Assembly (NCBI GenBank): GCA_002352215.1
Contig: DEIB01000035.1
Span: 1 to 45,374, forward strand
Source: Chthonomonas sp. UBA2785
GTDB taxonomy: Bacteria > Armatimonadota > Fimbriimonadia > Fimbriimonadales > Fimbriimonadaceae
Direction: 5' to 3'
DNA length: 45,374 bases
Positions within the stretch are counted from its first letter, which is position 1. Each line of letters begins with the position of its first letter. Under the pieces are notes generated by a model. That model searched no databases. It was not told the origin of the DNA and saw only the letters and a program-made list of their open reading frames with translations. The position numbers were made by a program, and so were the translations under genes. Below, piece by piece: positions 16,996-25,095 of this stretch.

Positions 16996-17936
16996 GGCAG
17001 GGTCACCCCGTGCGGCGTGCGAATCTTGGGCAGGCGCAATTCGATCTGCGGGCGATGCTGCTCCAGCCAGGGCGGCAACACCAGCTTGTGGGCCAGGGCA
17101 TCCGGCGCCTCGTCCACCGTCCAGCCGGGGCCGTCGGTGGCGATTTCGTACAGCACGCTTCCCGGAGACCGGAAGTAGACACTCTTGAAGTAGAAGCGGT
17201 CAATCGGCTCGGTGGGCTGAAGACCAAAGGCAAGGGCTTCGTTGCGGGCCATGAGTTCTTGCTCCGCATCCGCGACGCGGAAAGCAATGTGGTGCACCGC
17301 CCCGGGGCCGGTCTTGGTGGCTTCCAGGTTCGGCGTGGTGAGGTCAATCAGCTGATGCGGGAGACCTTCTTGCACGGCTAGGCGCACGCGCCCATCCTCT
17401 TCGCCCACGCGGCGGTAACCCCACCGTTCGGTGAGGAACGCTTCGGGCTGGGGCAGGTTCTTGAGCCATTCCGTGGCACTGTGGAAGCCCAGCAACGCGT
17501 ACTCCGCCGGCACATCGGAGACGTGCGGCACAAAGCGCGGGTCCGGCGTGCTTTCGATCAGCTCAATGTTGAGTCCGTCGGGGTCGGTGAGATGCAGCAC
17601 ATTCTCGCCAAACCGAACCGAACGCATGGTTGGTACTTCGGCTTTGATTAGCCGCTCTTCCCAGAAGTCCAGGGAGCCCGGCCGCACGGTGAACGCCGTG
17701 GCACCGACGGCGAAGATGCCATTGCGGCCACGGAACGCCTGCGGCCACGGGAAGAACGTGAGGATGCTGCCCGGCGTGCCCGCGCCGTCGCCGTAATAAA
17801 GGTGGTAGGTGCCGGGGTCGTCTTGGTTGACGGTGACCTTGACCAGCCGGAGCCCCAGGAGCCCCGCGTAGAAATCTACGTTGCGCTGCGGGTCGCCGCT
17901 CATGGCGGTGATGTGGTGGATACCAAGAATGCTCAT
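16992..17936 (-). CDS. VOC-family ring-cleaving dioxygenase (MhqO/MhqA-like)
   Basis: The protein has 314 residues with two glyoxalase/extradiol domains. The N-terminal domain starts with GIHHITAMSGDPQRNVDFYA and the C-terminal domain with VHHIAFRVADAEQE, placing conserved His residues of the metal site; the Glu of SVLYEIATDGPGW is the third ligand. These enzymes open hydroquinone or catechol rings. AAGGAG precedes the ATG. Its promoter region carries a nine-base inverted repeat typical of MarR-family operators. It heads an operon with the MhqD-like esterase. Confidence 0.88.
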   Translation of the reverse strand: MSILGIHHITAMSGDPQRNVDFYAGLLGLRLVKVTVNQDDPGTYHLYYGDGAGTPGSILTFFPWPQAFRGRNGIFAVGATAFTVRPGSLDFWEERLIKAEVPTMRSVRFGENVLHLTDPDGLNIELIESTPDPRFVPHVSDVPAEYALLGFHSATEWLKNLPQPEAFLTERWGYRRVGEEDGRVRLAVQEGLPHQLIDLTTPNLEATKTGPGAVHHIAFRVADAEQELMARNEALAFGLQPTEPIDRFYFKSVYFRSPGSVLYEIATDGPGWTVDEAPDALAHKLVLPPWLEQHRPQIELRLPKIRTPHGVTLP

Positions 17937-17962
17937 GCTTTGTTCAACTCTCCTTGCTTGCA

Positions 17963-17984
17963 GATAGTTGCATTCGCAACTATC
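17963..17984. promoter_or_regulatory. Palindromic operator, probably MarR/MhqR type
   Basis: GATAGTTGC, four bases, GCAACTATC is a perfect nine-base inverted repeat in the 93-base gap between the divergent dioxygenase and KARI genes. It is 27 bases upstream of the dioxygenase ATG, where it would overlap the promoter. No regulator gene is adjacent. Confidence 0.7.
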
Positions 17985-18029
17985 ACCGTGACTATGGGCC
18001 TGTGCGACTCACAATGACACAATATCTGC

Positions 18030-19001
18030 ATGTCTTACGCGCCGGGTTCGGAAACCATTGGCATCATCGGCTATGGCAACCAAGGACGACCTCATGCCCA
18101 GAACCTGCGCGACAGCGGCCGGGACGTGGTGGTGGGCCTGCGCGAGGGGAGCCCGAGTGCAGAACGCGTGCGAGAAGACGGGCTACGCGCGGTGAGCCTG
18201 GAAGCAGCCGCCCGATGCGATGTGGTGGCGCTACTGCTGCCCGACGAGCGCATGGGCGAGGTGTGGCGTGACCACGTGGCCCCGGTGGCGCGGGACGGGC
18301 AGATGCTGATGTTTGCCCACGGTTTTGCCATCCACTTTGGCCTGATTCAGCCCCTGGCGGGGATGGATGTGGCGCTGGTTTCACCAAAAGGTGCAGGCAA
18401 ATGGGTTCGGGCGATGTACGAGGCGCGGAGCGGGCTGCCCGCGCTAGTGGCGGTGCACCAAGACGCCACGGGGCGGGCCCATGAGCGAGCCATGGATTAC
18501 GCGGAGGGCATTGGGGCGACCCGCGTGGGGACGCGTACAACCACCTTCCGGGCCGAGACAATTACCGACCTCTTTGGCGAGCAGGCCGTGTTGTGCGGCG
18601 GGATCCCGGCTCTGATCCAAGCCGGATACGAGACGCTGGTAGATGCGGGCTACGAACCCGAAGACGCCTACTTGGAGTGCGTCTACGAAGCCAAGCTCAT
18701 TGTGGATTTGATGCTGGCACAGGGGCTAGCAGGGATGCGGCGGGCCATCTCCCCCACCGCCGCCTACGGCGGGCAGCGGGCGTTTCACCGATTGGTGAAT
18801 GACCAGACCCGCGCCGAAATGAAACGACTTCTCAATGAGATCGAGGACGGCTCCTTCGCCCAGGAATGGGTTCAGGCCGCCCCGGCGGGCGTGCCCGTGC
18901 CCCCGGGGGCGGAACCCCTGGATGCCGCCCGCGAAAGCCTGATGCAGGAATGGCCGGAATGGCGCCCGATGGGCGCCCCTACCAGCGCACCCCGGCCGTA
19001 A
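18030..19001 (+). CDS. Ketol-acid reductoisomerase, class I-like, divergent
   Basis: KARI converts acetolactate to dihydroxyisovalerate in branched-chain amino acid synthesis. The 323-residue protein keeps the Rossmann GYGNQG (14-19), the NADPH-type loop with R38, S41 and S43, H97, K120, and the metal ligands D180 and E184 (TDLFGEQ), E216 and E220 (ECVYEAK) and S241. It differs from common KARIs at otherwise invariant places: PHAQ where AHA is usual, SPKGAGKWVR for APKGPGH.VR, and ISPTAAYGG for ISNTAE.G. No ilvB/ilvN or leu genes are adjacent, so it may be a second copy rather than the main IlvC. Confidence 0.85.
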   Translation: MSYAPGSETIGIIGYGNQGRPHAQNLRDSGRDVVVGLREGSPSAERVREDGLRAVSLEAAARCDVVALLLPDERMGEVWRDHVAPVARDGQMLMFAHGFAIHFGLIQPLAGMDVALVSPKGAGKWVRAMYEARSGLPALVAVHQDATGRAHERAMDYAEGIGATRVGTRTTTFRAETITDLFGEQAVLCGGIPALIQAGYETLVDAGYEPEDAYLECVYEAKLIVDLMLAQGLAGMRRAISPTAAYGGQRAFHRLVNDQTRAEMKRLLNEIEDGSFAQEWVQAAPAGVPVPPGAEPLDAARESLMQEWPEWRPMGAPTSAPRP

Positions 19002-20376
19002 GCAGCGGTCGCTGATCCGTCCGGAACGGCGAGGCCGGCAGCCCCGCGCCATTGAAGAGCGAGGCTTCGGGAATGGCCGACCAACCGTAGCGCACTTCGG
19101 TCGGGCGTTGCACCCCGGATGCCGTCAGCACCACTGTTTCGCCCTCAATGCGCGCGGTGGCGTCCTTGAACTCGCCGCTGGCTTCGGCAATCTGGAAGCC
19201 CGTCAATCCCTTCGGTCCGGCCTTCAGCCCCTGGGCATGGGCAAAGTGAACCCGCACTGCGCCCGTCATCGCTTCCACCTTTTGGTAAAGCGGACCCGAG
19301 TACGCCACGCCCATGCCGTAGTCCTTGGCCAAGGCCCACGCCGCCAGGCGCCGCCCGACGTTGAACTTGTCACGTGGGTGGATATCGGCAAGGTTGTCCA
19401 CCAGGTCGGTGGTCACCACCATGCCAGTCTTCGGCACCGAGAGCGCCAAACGTTGCGCTTCGCGCAGCTCGGCCGATTTCGCACTACCATCGTAGTTGTG
19501 GGGCGCAATCTGGACGAAGTAGAACGACATGTCGTCGTTCTTCCACCACCGTCGCCAGTCCTCAATCATCAGGGGGAAGGACATCTGGTACTGCTCCGCT
19601 CGCCCCACATTGCTCTCGCCCTGATACCACAAGAAACCGCGCGCACTGAACGGCAGCACCGGCTGGATCATCGCGTTATAGAGCGTGGAACCTCGCCAGT
19701 TGCCATTCCCATCCAGCGGCATTTGACCATTCGGTGAAAGCTTGCTCATCACCGCCGAGGGGCTTGTCCAGCGCTCCACTTCGGTCCCGCCGTAGCTGGT
19801 GGTAATGAGTCCCACCGGTACGCCAAGTTCCTCTTGCAAACGCCGCCCGAACCAATAGGCTACGGCCGACCATTCCGCCATGCCTGCGCCCCCGGCGGCC
19901 TCCCACGGCCGATCTACATCCGCCACCGGCACATTGCTGTGCCGTAGCGGCACAAAGTAGCGGCGCAACATGGGATTGTTGCCCTGCACTTCGGCCATGT
20001 TTCCGCCCGGCCGACCGCCATCGCACTGCGCCAGAGTCCACTGCATGTTGCTTTGGCCGCTACAGATCCAGACTTCGCCGAGATACACCTCGCGTTGGAG
20101 GGTCTTCCCCGCTTGGGTCACTGTCAGCTTGAAAGGCCCGCCCGCCTTGCCGGTCGGCACCTTGGTCATCCAATAGCCGCTTGCGCCCGCCCGCGCCGTG
20201 GCCCGGGCACCCTCGGCCCAGCTTCCCTGCACTTCCACCGTCGTCCCCGGCGGCGCCCAGCCCCAAACAGCCGAACGCGTTTGCTGTTGTAGCACCGCGC
20301 CATCGGAGAACAGAGAAGAGAGTTTCAGCTCGGTGGCTTGCACCGCAGCGAGGGAGGCAAGGAGAAGCGCCGTCAC
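18979..20376 (-). CDS. Exported sialate O-acetylesterase-like SGNH hydrolase
   Basis: The 465-residue protein starts with GTG and a short signal peptide (TALLLASLAAVQA). Early residues LSSLFSDGAVLQ and VWGWAPPG mark the N-terminal beta domain of the family. The catalytic serine is S109 in ICSGQSNMQW, followed by GGTEVERWTSP, FLWYQGESN, and the Asp-His pair in DIHPRDKFNVGRRLA. Such enzymes remove acetyl groups from sialic acids or from plant polysaccharides outside the cell. The 3' end overlaps the KARI gene on the other strand by 23 bases. Confidence 0.88.
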   Translation of the reverse strand: MTALLLASLAAVQATELKLSSLFSDGAVLQQQTRSAVWGWAPPGTTVEVQGSWAEGARATARAGASGYWMTKVPTGKAGGPFKLTVTQAGKTLQREVYLGEVWICSGQSNMQWTLAQCDGGRPGGNMAEVQGNNPMLRRYFVPLRHSNVPVADVDRPWEAAGGAGMAEWSAVAYWFGRRLQEELGVPVGLITTSYGGTEVERWTSPSAVMSKLSPNGQMPLDGNGNWRGSTLYNAMIQPVLPFSARGFLWYQGESNVGRAEQYQMSFPLMIEDWRRWWKNDDMSFYFVQIAPHNYDGSAKSAELREAQRLALSVPKTGMVVTTDLVDNLADIHPRDKFNVGRRLAAWALAKDYGMGVAYSGPLYQKVEAMTGAVRVHFAHAQGLKAGPKGLTGFQIAEASGEFKDATARIEGETVVLTASGVQRPTEVRYGWSAIPEASLFNGAGLPASPFRTDQRPLLTAGVRW

Positions 20377-20416
20377 GCTTCCTCTTCTACCTCAGCCCTG
20401 CGCCAAAACGCGAAAC

Positions 20417-21400
20417 TTAATCGCGATCGAGGCTATCCAGGTGGGTGGTTTCGATCCGCCGAATCTGGCGGACGGCGGAGCGCATGACAATGCTTTCCGT
20501 CTTGGCAAAACCACGACCGTAGCGCACGCCCTTGAGTAGGTCGCCGGTGGTGATGCCCGTGGCGGCAAAGACCACGCTGCCCCGCGCCATATCTTCCGTC
20601 ACCAGCACACGGTCGGGGTCGCCATTCATCATGGTGCTGGCCCGCTCGCGGTCTTCTTCGCTGCGGAACTTGAGCCGAGCCTGCATGTCGCCGCCGACGC
20701 ACAGCACGGCAGCCGCCGTGATGACGCCTTCCGGCGCGCCGCCGATGCCCATCAGACCGTCAATGCCGCTGTCTTGGTCCAGCGCGGCAATGGCCACCGA
20801 AAGGTCACCATCCGGCACCAATTGCACGCGGCATCCGGTTTCGCGGAGTTCGCTAATAAGCGCCTCGTGCCGGGGACGATCCAGGCAGCCGATGATGAGT
20901 TCTTCGACATCCTTGCCCAGTGCCTTGGCCATCAAGCGCACGTTGACGCGCGGGGGCAGGGTGATATCGACAATGCCTTTGCACTCGGCGCCGACCACGA
21001 GCTTTTCCATGTAGGTGTCGGGGGCGTGCATCAGCCAACCTTCGCCTTCGGCGGCGGCGGCCAGAACGCTGATGGAGTTCGGGGTGCCGTTGGCACACAG
21101 GTTGGTGCCTTCCAGCGGGTCCACGGCTATTTGAATCTTGGGGCCACCCCGCCCGAGCTTTTCGCCAATGTAGAGCATGGGGGCTTCGTCGCGCTCGCCT
21201 TCGCCGATCACGATGGTGGCGTCTATCGGCATGCTGTCCATGGCCCGGCGCATGGCGTCGCAGCTGGCCTGGTCGGCTTCGTCTCTCATGCCCTTGCCCA
21301 CCCACTTGGCGGCGGCGAGAGCGGCGGCTTCGGTCAGGCGGAGAAAGTCGCTACTGCTGTAGCCGTCCGTGGGCACCGAAGCATCGTTGGTTCGAGGCAT
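20417..21400 (-). CDS. glpX: Class II fructose-1,6-bisphosphatase (GlpX)
   Basis: GlpX hydrolyses fructose-1,6-bisphosphate in gluconeogenesis, needing a divalent metal. The 327 residues include GEGERDEAPMLYIGE (66-80), the metal and phosphate motif DPLEGT (94-99) with NGTPNSISVLA, PRHEALI, GIGGAPEGV and the conserved C-terminal TGITTGDLLKGVR. TATCCT lies seven bases before the ATG and a palindrome GGCACG-TCC-CGTGCC (21416-21430) overlaps where -35 contacts would lie, hinting at a repressor site. It is divergent from tRNA-Asn. Confidence 0.95.
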   Translation of the reverse strand: MPRTNDASVPTDGYSSSDFLRLTEAAALAAAKWVGKGMRDEADQASCDAMRRAMDSMPIDATIVIGEGERDEAPMLYIGEKLGRGGPKIQIAVDPLEGTNLCANGTPNSISVLAAAAEGEGWLMHAPDTYMEKLVVGAECKGIVDITLPPRVNVRLMAKALGKDVEELIIGCLDRPRHEALISELRETGCRVQLVPDGDLSVAIAALDQDSGIDGLMGIGGAPEGVITAAAVLCVGGDMQARLKFRSEEDRERASTMMNGDPDRVLVTEDMARGSVVFAATGITTGDLLKGVRYGRGFAKTESIVMRSAVRQIRRIETTHLDSLDRD

Positions 21401-21415
21401 GGTGGAGAGGATACC

Positions 21416-21430
21416 GGCACGTCCCGTGCC
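21416..21430. repeat. Small perfect inverted repeat upstream of glpX
   Basis: GGCACG and CGTGCC are separated by three bases, immediately upstream of the TATCCT hexamer of glpX. It is a plausible operator, but the regulator is unknown. Confidence 0.35.
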
Positions 21431-21511
21431 AACTTGCCCGGATTTTGTTTCCTTGACCTAAGTCCCGTGACTCATGGCGCCAATACTGAGGGGTATTATC
21501 GTGTCTCGCGT

Positions 21512-21587
21512 TGCCGCATAGCTCAGCAGGTAGAGCAGCTGACTGTTAATCAGCGGGTCGTAGGTTCGAGTCCTACTGCGGCAGCCA
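21512..21587 (+). tRNA. tRNA-Asn (anticodon GTT), CCA encoded
   Basis: The acceptor arm TGCCGCA pairs with TGCGGCA. The stem CTGAC/ATCAG region holds the loop with GTT, and the T arm is GTAGG TTCGAGT CCTAC. CCA is encoded. The -10-like TATTAT is at 21494-21499. It marks the left border of the accessory island, a common integration site. Confidence 0.95.
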
Positions 21588-21674
21588 CTTTTTAGGTTCA
21601 AATTCACCGGGAAGAGACCCCTGTTGCCATTGCCTGGGAGTAGAACTGGGAGTAATCGGAACCCCGAGCGTGTC

Positions 21675-22592
21675 TCACGAATCTGTCTGGGCTCCAAGAT
21701 TCTTCGCCCGACGCCTCGTTTCGTTGTGATACTGGTATCGACATATGTCGTCGCAGAAGCGGGTCTTGGAGGAGCGTCCGCGGCCTATTGGTGAGCCGCA
21801 CTTCTGGCACTTCCTCTCCAGAAGTTGCAGCCCTTGCCATCGAAAGACGAGGCGCGTGTAAAGCGCGCCCAGCAACGTCCCAGGGCGAATCACCGGAAGG
21901 AAGCCAGAGCGCGGCTCAATGTGGACGTAGGTCTCATTCTTCAGCCGATGATTTACGATTTGGGTCACGGCTCCCTTGTAGTTAGGAGGCTCCTTGATGA
22001 CGTGGGCGATATCATCCTCCAGGACAGGCACAATCCCGGCGTAGAGCATCGGCATCGCCCGCAGGTCCGATATCGGCTTGATAAGTGGCAAGAGTGGGCG
22101 GGCCTTTTCAATGCACGGCTTCAGCCTGTCGCCAAGCCGCTCACCCGTTATTCCGTCAGCAGCTGCACTTGCAACAGTGTCCCCAAAGAGCATAACCACC
22201 CGAAGAAGTGCCGACTCCATTCGCCATAGGTGGAGCGGCTCGAAGGGCGGGTCGAAACCGTTCCATGCGCTGAGGAGCCCCCACTTTCTGGCAAAAACCC
22301 GAATCGCTTCATCACCTTCTCCGTGCAGTCGGCTGAACTTGTCGACCGGTAGTCGCCTGGTGTTGACCAATTCGATCTGCTCTTCTTCGGGTGTGAGGTA
22401 CAGGCACCGGATTGTCGGTTCCTTGTGTTCCCGAAGCACTGCGGTTAACCCGAGCGTTCGCTTGGTCAGGTGCTGGAAGTCGCTGAACGGCTGATCCTGG
22501 ATGCAAATTGAAGAGGGCGAGAAATGCCGGGTCAGCATTCCAATACGGTTCTCGTAGTTGGTCCCCGCAGGATCCGAGGTTACACGATTCAT
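21675..22592 (-). CDS. Zinc-ribbon protein at island border, unknown function
   Basis: The 305-residue protein has no recognised N-terminal domain. The C-terminus (about 258-300) carries a four-cysteine ribbon, CQKCGSPIGRGRSSKTRFCDDIC, followed by RYQYHNETRRRAKN, like the CGNR-type zinc finger of bacterial regulators. It may bind DNA. It lies next to the tRNA, where an integrase would be expected, but it has no tyrosine-recombinase RHRY residues. It is divergent from the excisionase-like gene by 53 bases. Confidence 0.65.
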   Translation of the reverse strand: MNRVTSDPAGTNYENRIGMLTRHFSPSSICIQDQPFSDFQHLTKRTLGLTAVLREHKEPTIRCLYLTPEEEQIELVNTRRLPVDKFSRLHGEGDEAIRVFARKWGLLSAWNGFDPPFEPLHLWRMESALLRVVMLFGDTVASAAADGITGERLGDRLKPCIEKARPLLPLIKPISDLRAMPMLYAGIVPVLEDDIAHVIKEPPNYKGAVTQIVNHRLKNETYVHIEPRSGFLPVIRPGTLLGALYTRLVFRWQGLQLLERKCQKCGSPIGRGRSSKTRFCDDICRYQYHNETRRRAKNLGAQTDS

Positions 22593-22645
22593 AAACGATA
22601 AGACGAGATTACCCGCGTACCCCGGCGGAATACTTCCACCTACCG

Positions 22646-22849
22646 ATGGTTAATCCATACGTAAATCACTTAAACGACCTTCCCGCACTGCTCACCGTTC
22701 GCGAGGTGTGCCAAGTCCTTCGCGTGCAAAAGAGCAAGTGCTACGAGATCATGCGGTCCGGGCAATTGGAATACATCCAACTCGGCCCGAGAAGTCGGCG
22801 TGTGGCAGCTGTTGCCCTCCTCCGGTTCATCGAGGAGGCCCAGTCGTGA
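22646..22849 (+). CDS. AlpA/excisionase-like helix-turn-helix protein
   Basis: This 67-residue protein has the winged HTH of the excisionase/AlpA class: LLTVREVCQVLRVQKSKCYE forms the helix-turn-helix and YIQLGPRSRRVAAVALLRFI the wing. Such proteins direct excision or activate mobile-element genes. Its TGA overlaps the GTG of the next gene (GTGA) and the shared GAGGAGG serves as ribosome site, so both belong to one unit. Confidence 0.82.
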   Translation: MVNPYVNHLNDLPALLTVREVCQVLRVQKSKCYEIMRSGQLEYIQLGPRSRRVAAVALLRFIEEAQS

Positions 22850-24459
22850 TCCACCAGGGAACGTTGGACGCGGTCCTCATGCCAGAACATCGCCGGGAGC
22901 TGGAAGAGGGGTCTGGCATCGCAACCGAAGTAATCACGTCGCGTGGGTATCGCTCGGTCCGCACCCTTCAAGAGTTCCGAGAACTCGGATTGGAGGGCTT
23001 GCCGTCCCGCGTACCAGGGCTCCTCATCCCCATAGTTGGGGTGGGGAGAGAGGCTGCGCAATATCAATTCAAGCCAGACCATCCTCGGACGAACGACGAC
23101 GGCAAAGTCATCAAGTACGAGTCCCCGTCGAAGCGCCGCGTTGGACTCGATCTGCATGCGTTCCAGTTGAATCCGGAGTGGGCCGAGGCAATTGACGTGC
23201 CCCTTTGGATTACGGAAGGGGTGAAGAAGGTTGACTGCGGGCTGTCCCGTGGCCTTTGTGTGGTCGGGGTTCAGGGTGTATGGAATTGGCAGAAGGGGCG
23301 TGTCGCTAGCCCGGAATGGGGCGCGTTCCAATTAGAAGGCCGGGAGGTTCGAATCGTGTTCGACTCTGATGCCGCAACGAACCGGCAGGTACGGCAAGCA
23401 GAGGATTCAATGGCCGAATTCCTGAGCGACCAGGGCGCACGGGTGAAGATCATCCGACTCCCAGGTGGCACCAATGGCAAGGTCGGGCTCGACGACTACT
23501 TCGTACAGGGTGGTTCCGTCCAAGGGCTTGAGGACTTCGCAGTTGGCGTGGAGGATGCCTCGCGGGTTTCATTGGTGCGCCTTTGCGAACTCCAAATCCG
23601 AACAGACTTTGATTGGCTTGTAGACGGGCTCATCCCAGCCGGAGATTTGACGGTCATCTCGGCAAAGCCAAAGGTCGGCAAGTCAACGCTAGCCCGGGCA
23701 ATGTGCGGTGCCGTTTCACTTGGCTCGGAGTTTCTTGGCCGAAGCTGCAAGCAAGGGGCCGTAGCGTACTTGGCCTATGAGGACCAAGTGGCCGCTATTC
23801 GGTCCCACTTTGAGTCGATGCACGCACCCGACGTCCTTGCGCTACCCGACCCCGGACAAAAGTGCGAGGCTACGTGGTTGTCGAGCCAGATCGAGCGCCA
23901 CCAATTACGACTCGTCGTCATTGACACCCTGTTTCGCGGCATCGCAATCCGAGACGGGAACGACTATGCTGGAGTCGTCAGGGCCTTGGACCCCATCCAG
24001 AACCTTGCCCGAGAAACGGGATGCGGCATTGTTGTGACGCACCACGACCGGAAAGGCGATGGCAGTGACGCAGGCGACAGCACCTTGGGCTCTCAGGGCA
24101 TTTTCGGGACGGCATCCACACTCATCTCACTTCAGCGCGACTCCGGAAGCAACCGTCGCACAATCCGCTCCGTGCAACGATACGGAACTGACATTGAGCC
24201 AACAGAACTCATCTTCGACGGCAGCTACCCGCGGCTTGGTCGTTCTCGCGCCGAATCCCAGGTTCAGGATGACATGAGCGCACTCATTGCCTTCGTGCAG
24301 GAGAATCCAGATTCGGGTCGCGAGGACCTGTTAGCGGCCAATGTGGTGGCCAAGGCGCGATTGTCCAAAGTCATTGAAGCCGCGGTAAGTGAGGGCCACA
24401 TCCTGAAGAACACGAGTACCGCACGGGGCAATCCGTACACCCTGCGCGTTCCTGCTTGA
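22846..24459 (+). CDS. Mobile-element replication protein: DUF3854/TOPRIM plus RepA-like ATPase
   Basis: Starting with GTG 22846 (after GAGGAGG) the product has 537 residues. The N-terminal half resembles a TOPRIM/DUF3854 primase-like domain: TEG at 123-125, then IVFDSDAATN with D173 and D175, then KVGLDDYF. The second half is a RecA-fold ATPase of the RepA/AAA_25 type: AKPKVGKST Walker A (273-281), LVVIDTLFRG as Walker B, and THHDRKGDG. Plasmids, phage satellites and integrative elements use such fusions for replication initiation. It is coupled to the excisionase-like gene. Confidence 0.82.
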   Translation: MIHQGTLDAVLMPEHRRELEEGSGIATEVITSRGYRSVRTLQEFRELGLEGLPSRVPGLLIPIVGVGREAAQYQFKPDHPRTNDDGKVIKYESPSKRRVGLDLHAFQLNPEWAEAIDVPLWITEGVKKVDCGLSRGLCVVGVQGVWNWQKGRVASPEWGAFQLEGREVRIVFDSDAATNRQVRQAEDSMAEFLSDQGARVKIIRLPGGTNGKVGLDDYFVQGGSVQGLEDFAVGVEDASRVSLVRLCELQIRTDFDWLVDGLIPAGDLTVISAKPKVGKSTLARAMCGAVSLGSEFLGRSCKQGAVAYLAYEDQVAAIRSHFESMHAPDVLALPDPGQKCEATWLSSQIERHQLRLVVIDTLFRGIAIRDGNDYAGVVRALDPIQNLARETGCGIVVTHHDRKGDGSDAGDSTLGSQGIFGTASTLISLQRDSGSNRRTIRSVQRYGTDIEPTELIFDGSYPRLGRSRAESQVQDDMSALIAFVQENPDSGREDLLAANVVAKARLSKVIEAAVSEGHILKNTSTARGNPYTLRVPA

Positions 24460-24476
24460 ATCTGGAGCGTCTTCCT

Positions 24477-24510
24477 CTTCCTCCCAGTTCTATATAGGGC
24501 CGGGAGGAAG
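24477..24510. repeat. Inverted repeat after the replication gene
   Basis: CTTCCTCCC (24477-24485) and GGGAGGAAG (24502-24510) are perfect complements around a 16-base AT-containing loop. The left side is a double CTTCCT repeat. There is no T run, so it is a poor terminator. The right arm also looks like a strong ribosome site for the short frame starting at 24516, and pairing would hide it. Confidence 0.45.
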
Positions 24511-24515
24511 ACGAA

Positions 24516-24668
24516 GTGAGTAATGAAGATGACCGAAGGCGCAATGTCTACCCAGAAGTGCACCCGCCAGATTTCTTAGCCCCTCAGGGCCTCCAATTGG
24601 GCATCAACGAGATCCCAGCGATTCTCAAAAGGCAACAAGACTTCGAGCTTAATGGCCGTGTGAAGTGA
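24516..24668 (+). CDS. Possible 50-residue protein
   Basis: GTG 24516 follows GGGAGGAAG at seven bases and opens a 50-codon frame beginning MSNEDDRRRNVYPEVHPPDF. Against it, the 3' part lies antisense to the broken end of the PD-(D/E)XK gene, which resembles real protein, so only one strand is likely functional there. I recognise no family. Confidence 0.3.
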   Translation: MSNEDDRRRNVYPEVHPPDFLAPQGLQLGINEIPAILKRQQDFELNGRVK

Positions 24669-24714
24669 ATCGGGCTTCCGTGGCTGCACTCCCCCAGTCC
24701 GATCAATCAAACTC
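24576..24714 (-). pseudogene. C-terminal remainder of the PD-(D/E)XK-like gene in another frame
   Basis: Directly after the TAG at 24715-24717, a shift of +1 opens a frame reading RSLIDRTGGVQPRKPDSLHT and ending with ENRWDLVDAQLEALRG. The GGVxPRxPxSxHTA block followed by NRWDL is what I expect at the end of this nuclease-like family. It suggests a one-base insertion in CTTT or a programmed shift at CTT TAG. Confidence 0.6.
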
Positions 24715-25095
24715 CTAAAGGTAGGTGACGATAGCCGTGAAGAACTCCCGCTCCATGAGGACGAAGAAGCGGTCAGCCCCACCGTTCTTTCCCAACGATA
24801 CGTAGACCCGAATCAAGTCCGGATTCTTGGGAGTCAGGGTTTCGCCCAATATCAGCCGCTTTCCGTCCTTCTTGACAACCACATACTTCGTGGGGGCACC
24901 CGTGATCCATTGAGAGCCGCTTGAGGTCTTGACCTGGTTGGGGAGGCAGTTAAGCTTGTCGTCCACAACTAGAACGTCAAAGCCAGGAACGTTCCCCGCG
25001 AACGGTGTGGCAATGAGGCCGCACTTGCCAAGGACGCCATTGACGGCGTACTCGCCGACCTGCCCAACCACCATGTTTGCACGCCCAGATCGCAT
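24715..25095 (-). CDS. PD-(D/E)XK nuclease-like protein, frame broken near the C-terminus
   Basis: The 126 visible residues fit a small PD-(D/E)XK fold: E15 in GQVGEYAVNGVL, D40 in GFDVLVVDD, and QVK (54-56) in LPNQVKTSSGSQW, where Q-x-K replaces E-x-K as in many such families. The frame stops in the middle of the helical end (FFTAIVTYL) and the rest continues in the +1 frame. Function is unknown; related proteins occur in mobile elements. It is divergent from the AbiE pair. Confidence 0.65.
   Translation of the reverse strand: MRSGRANMVVGQVGEYAVNGVLGKCGLIATPFAGNVPGFDVLVVDDKLNCLPNQVKTSSGSQWITGAPTKYVVVKKDGKRLILGETLTPKNPDLIRVYVSLGKNGGADRFFVLMEREFFTAIVTYL

Noticed and set aside
21458..21697. 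Leftward frame of 79 codons across tRNA-Asn with SGCRSRTRTYDPLINSQLL
   Set aside because: This is the well-known false translation of the tRNA reverse strand and its flank.
24477..24510. Inverted repeat considered as a terminator of the replication gene
   Set aside because: The loop is long and no T run follows; it is listed as a repeat instead.
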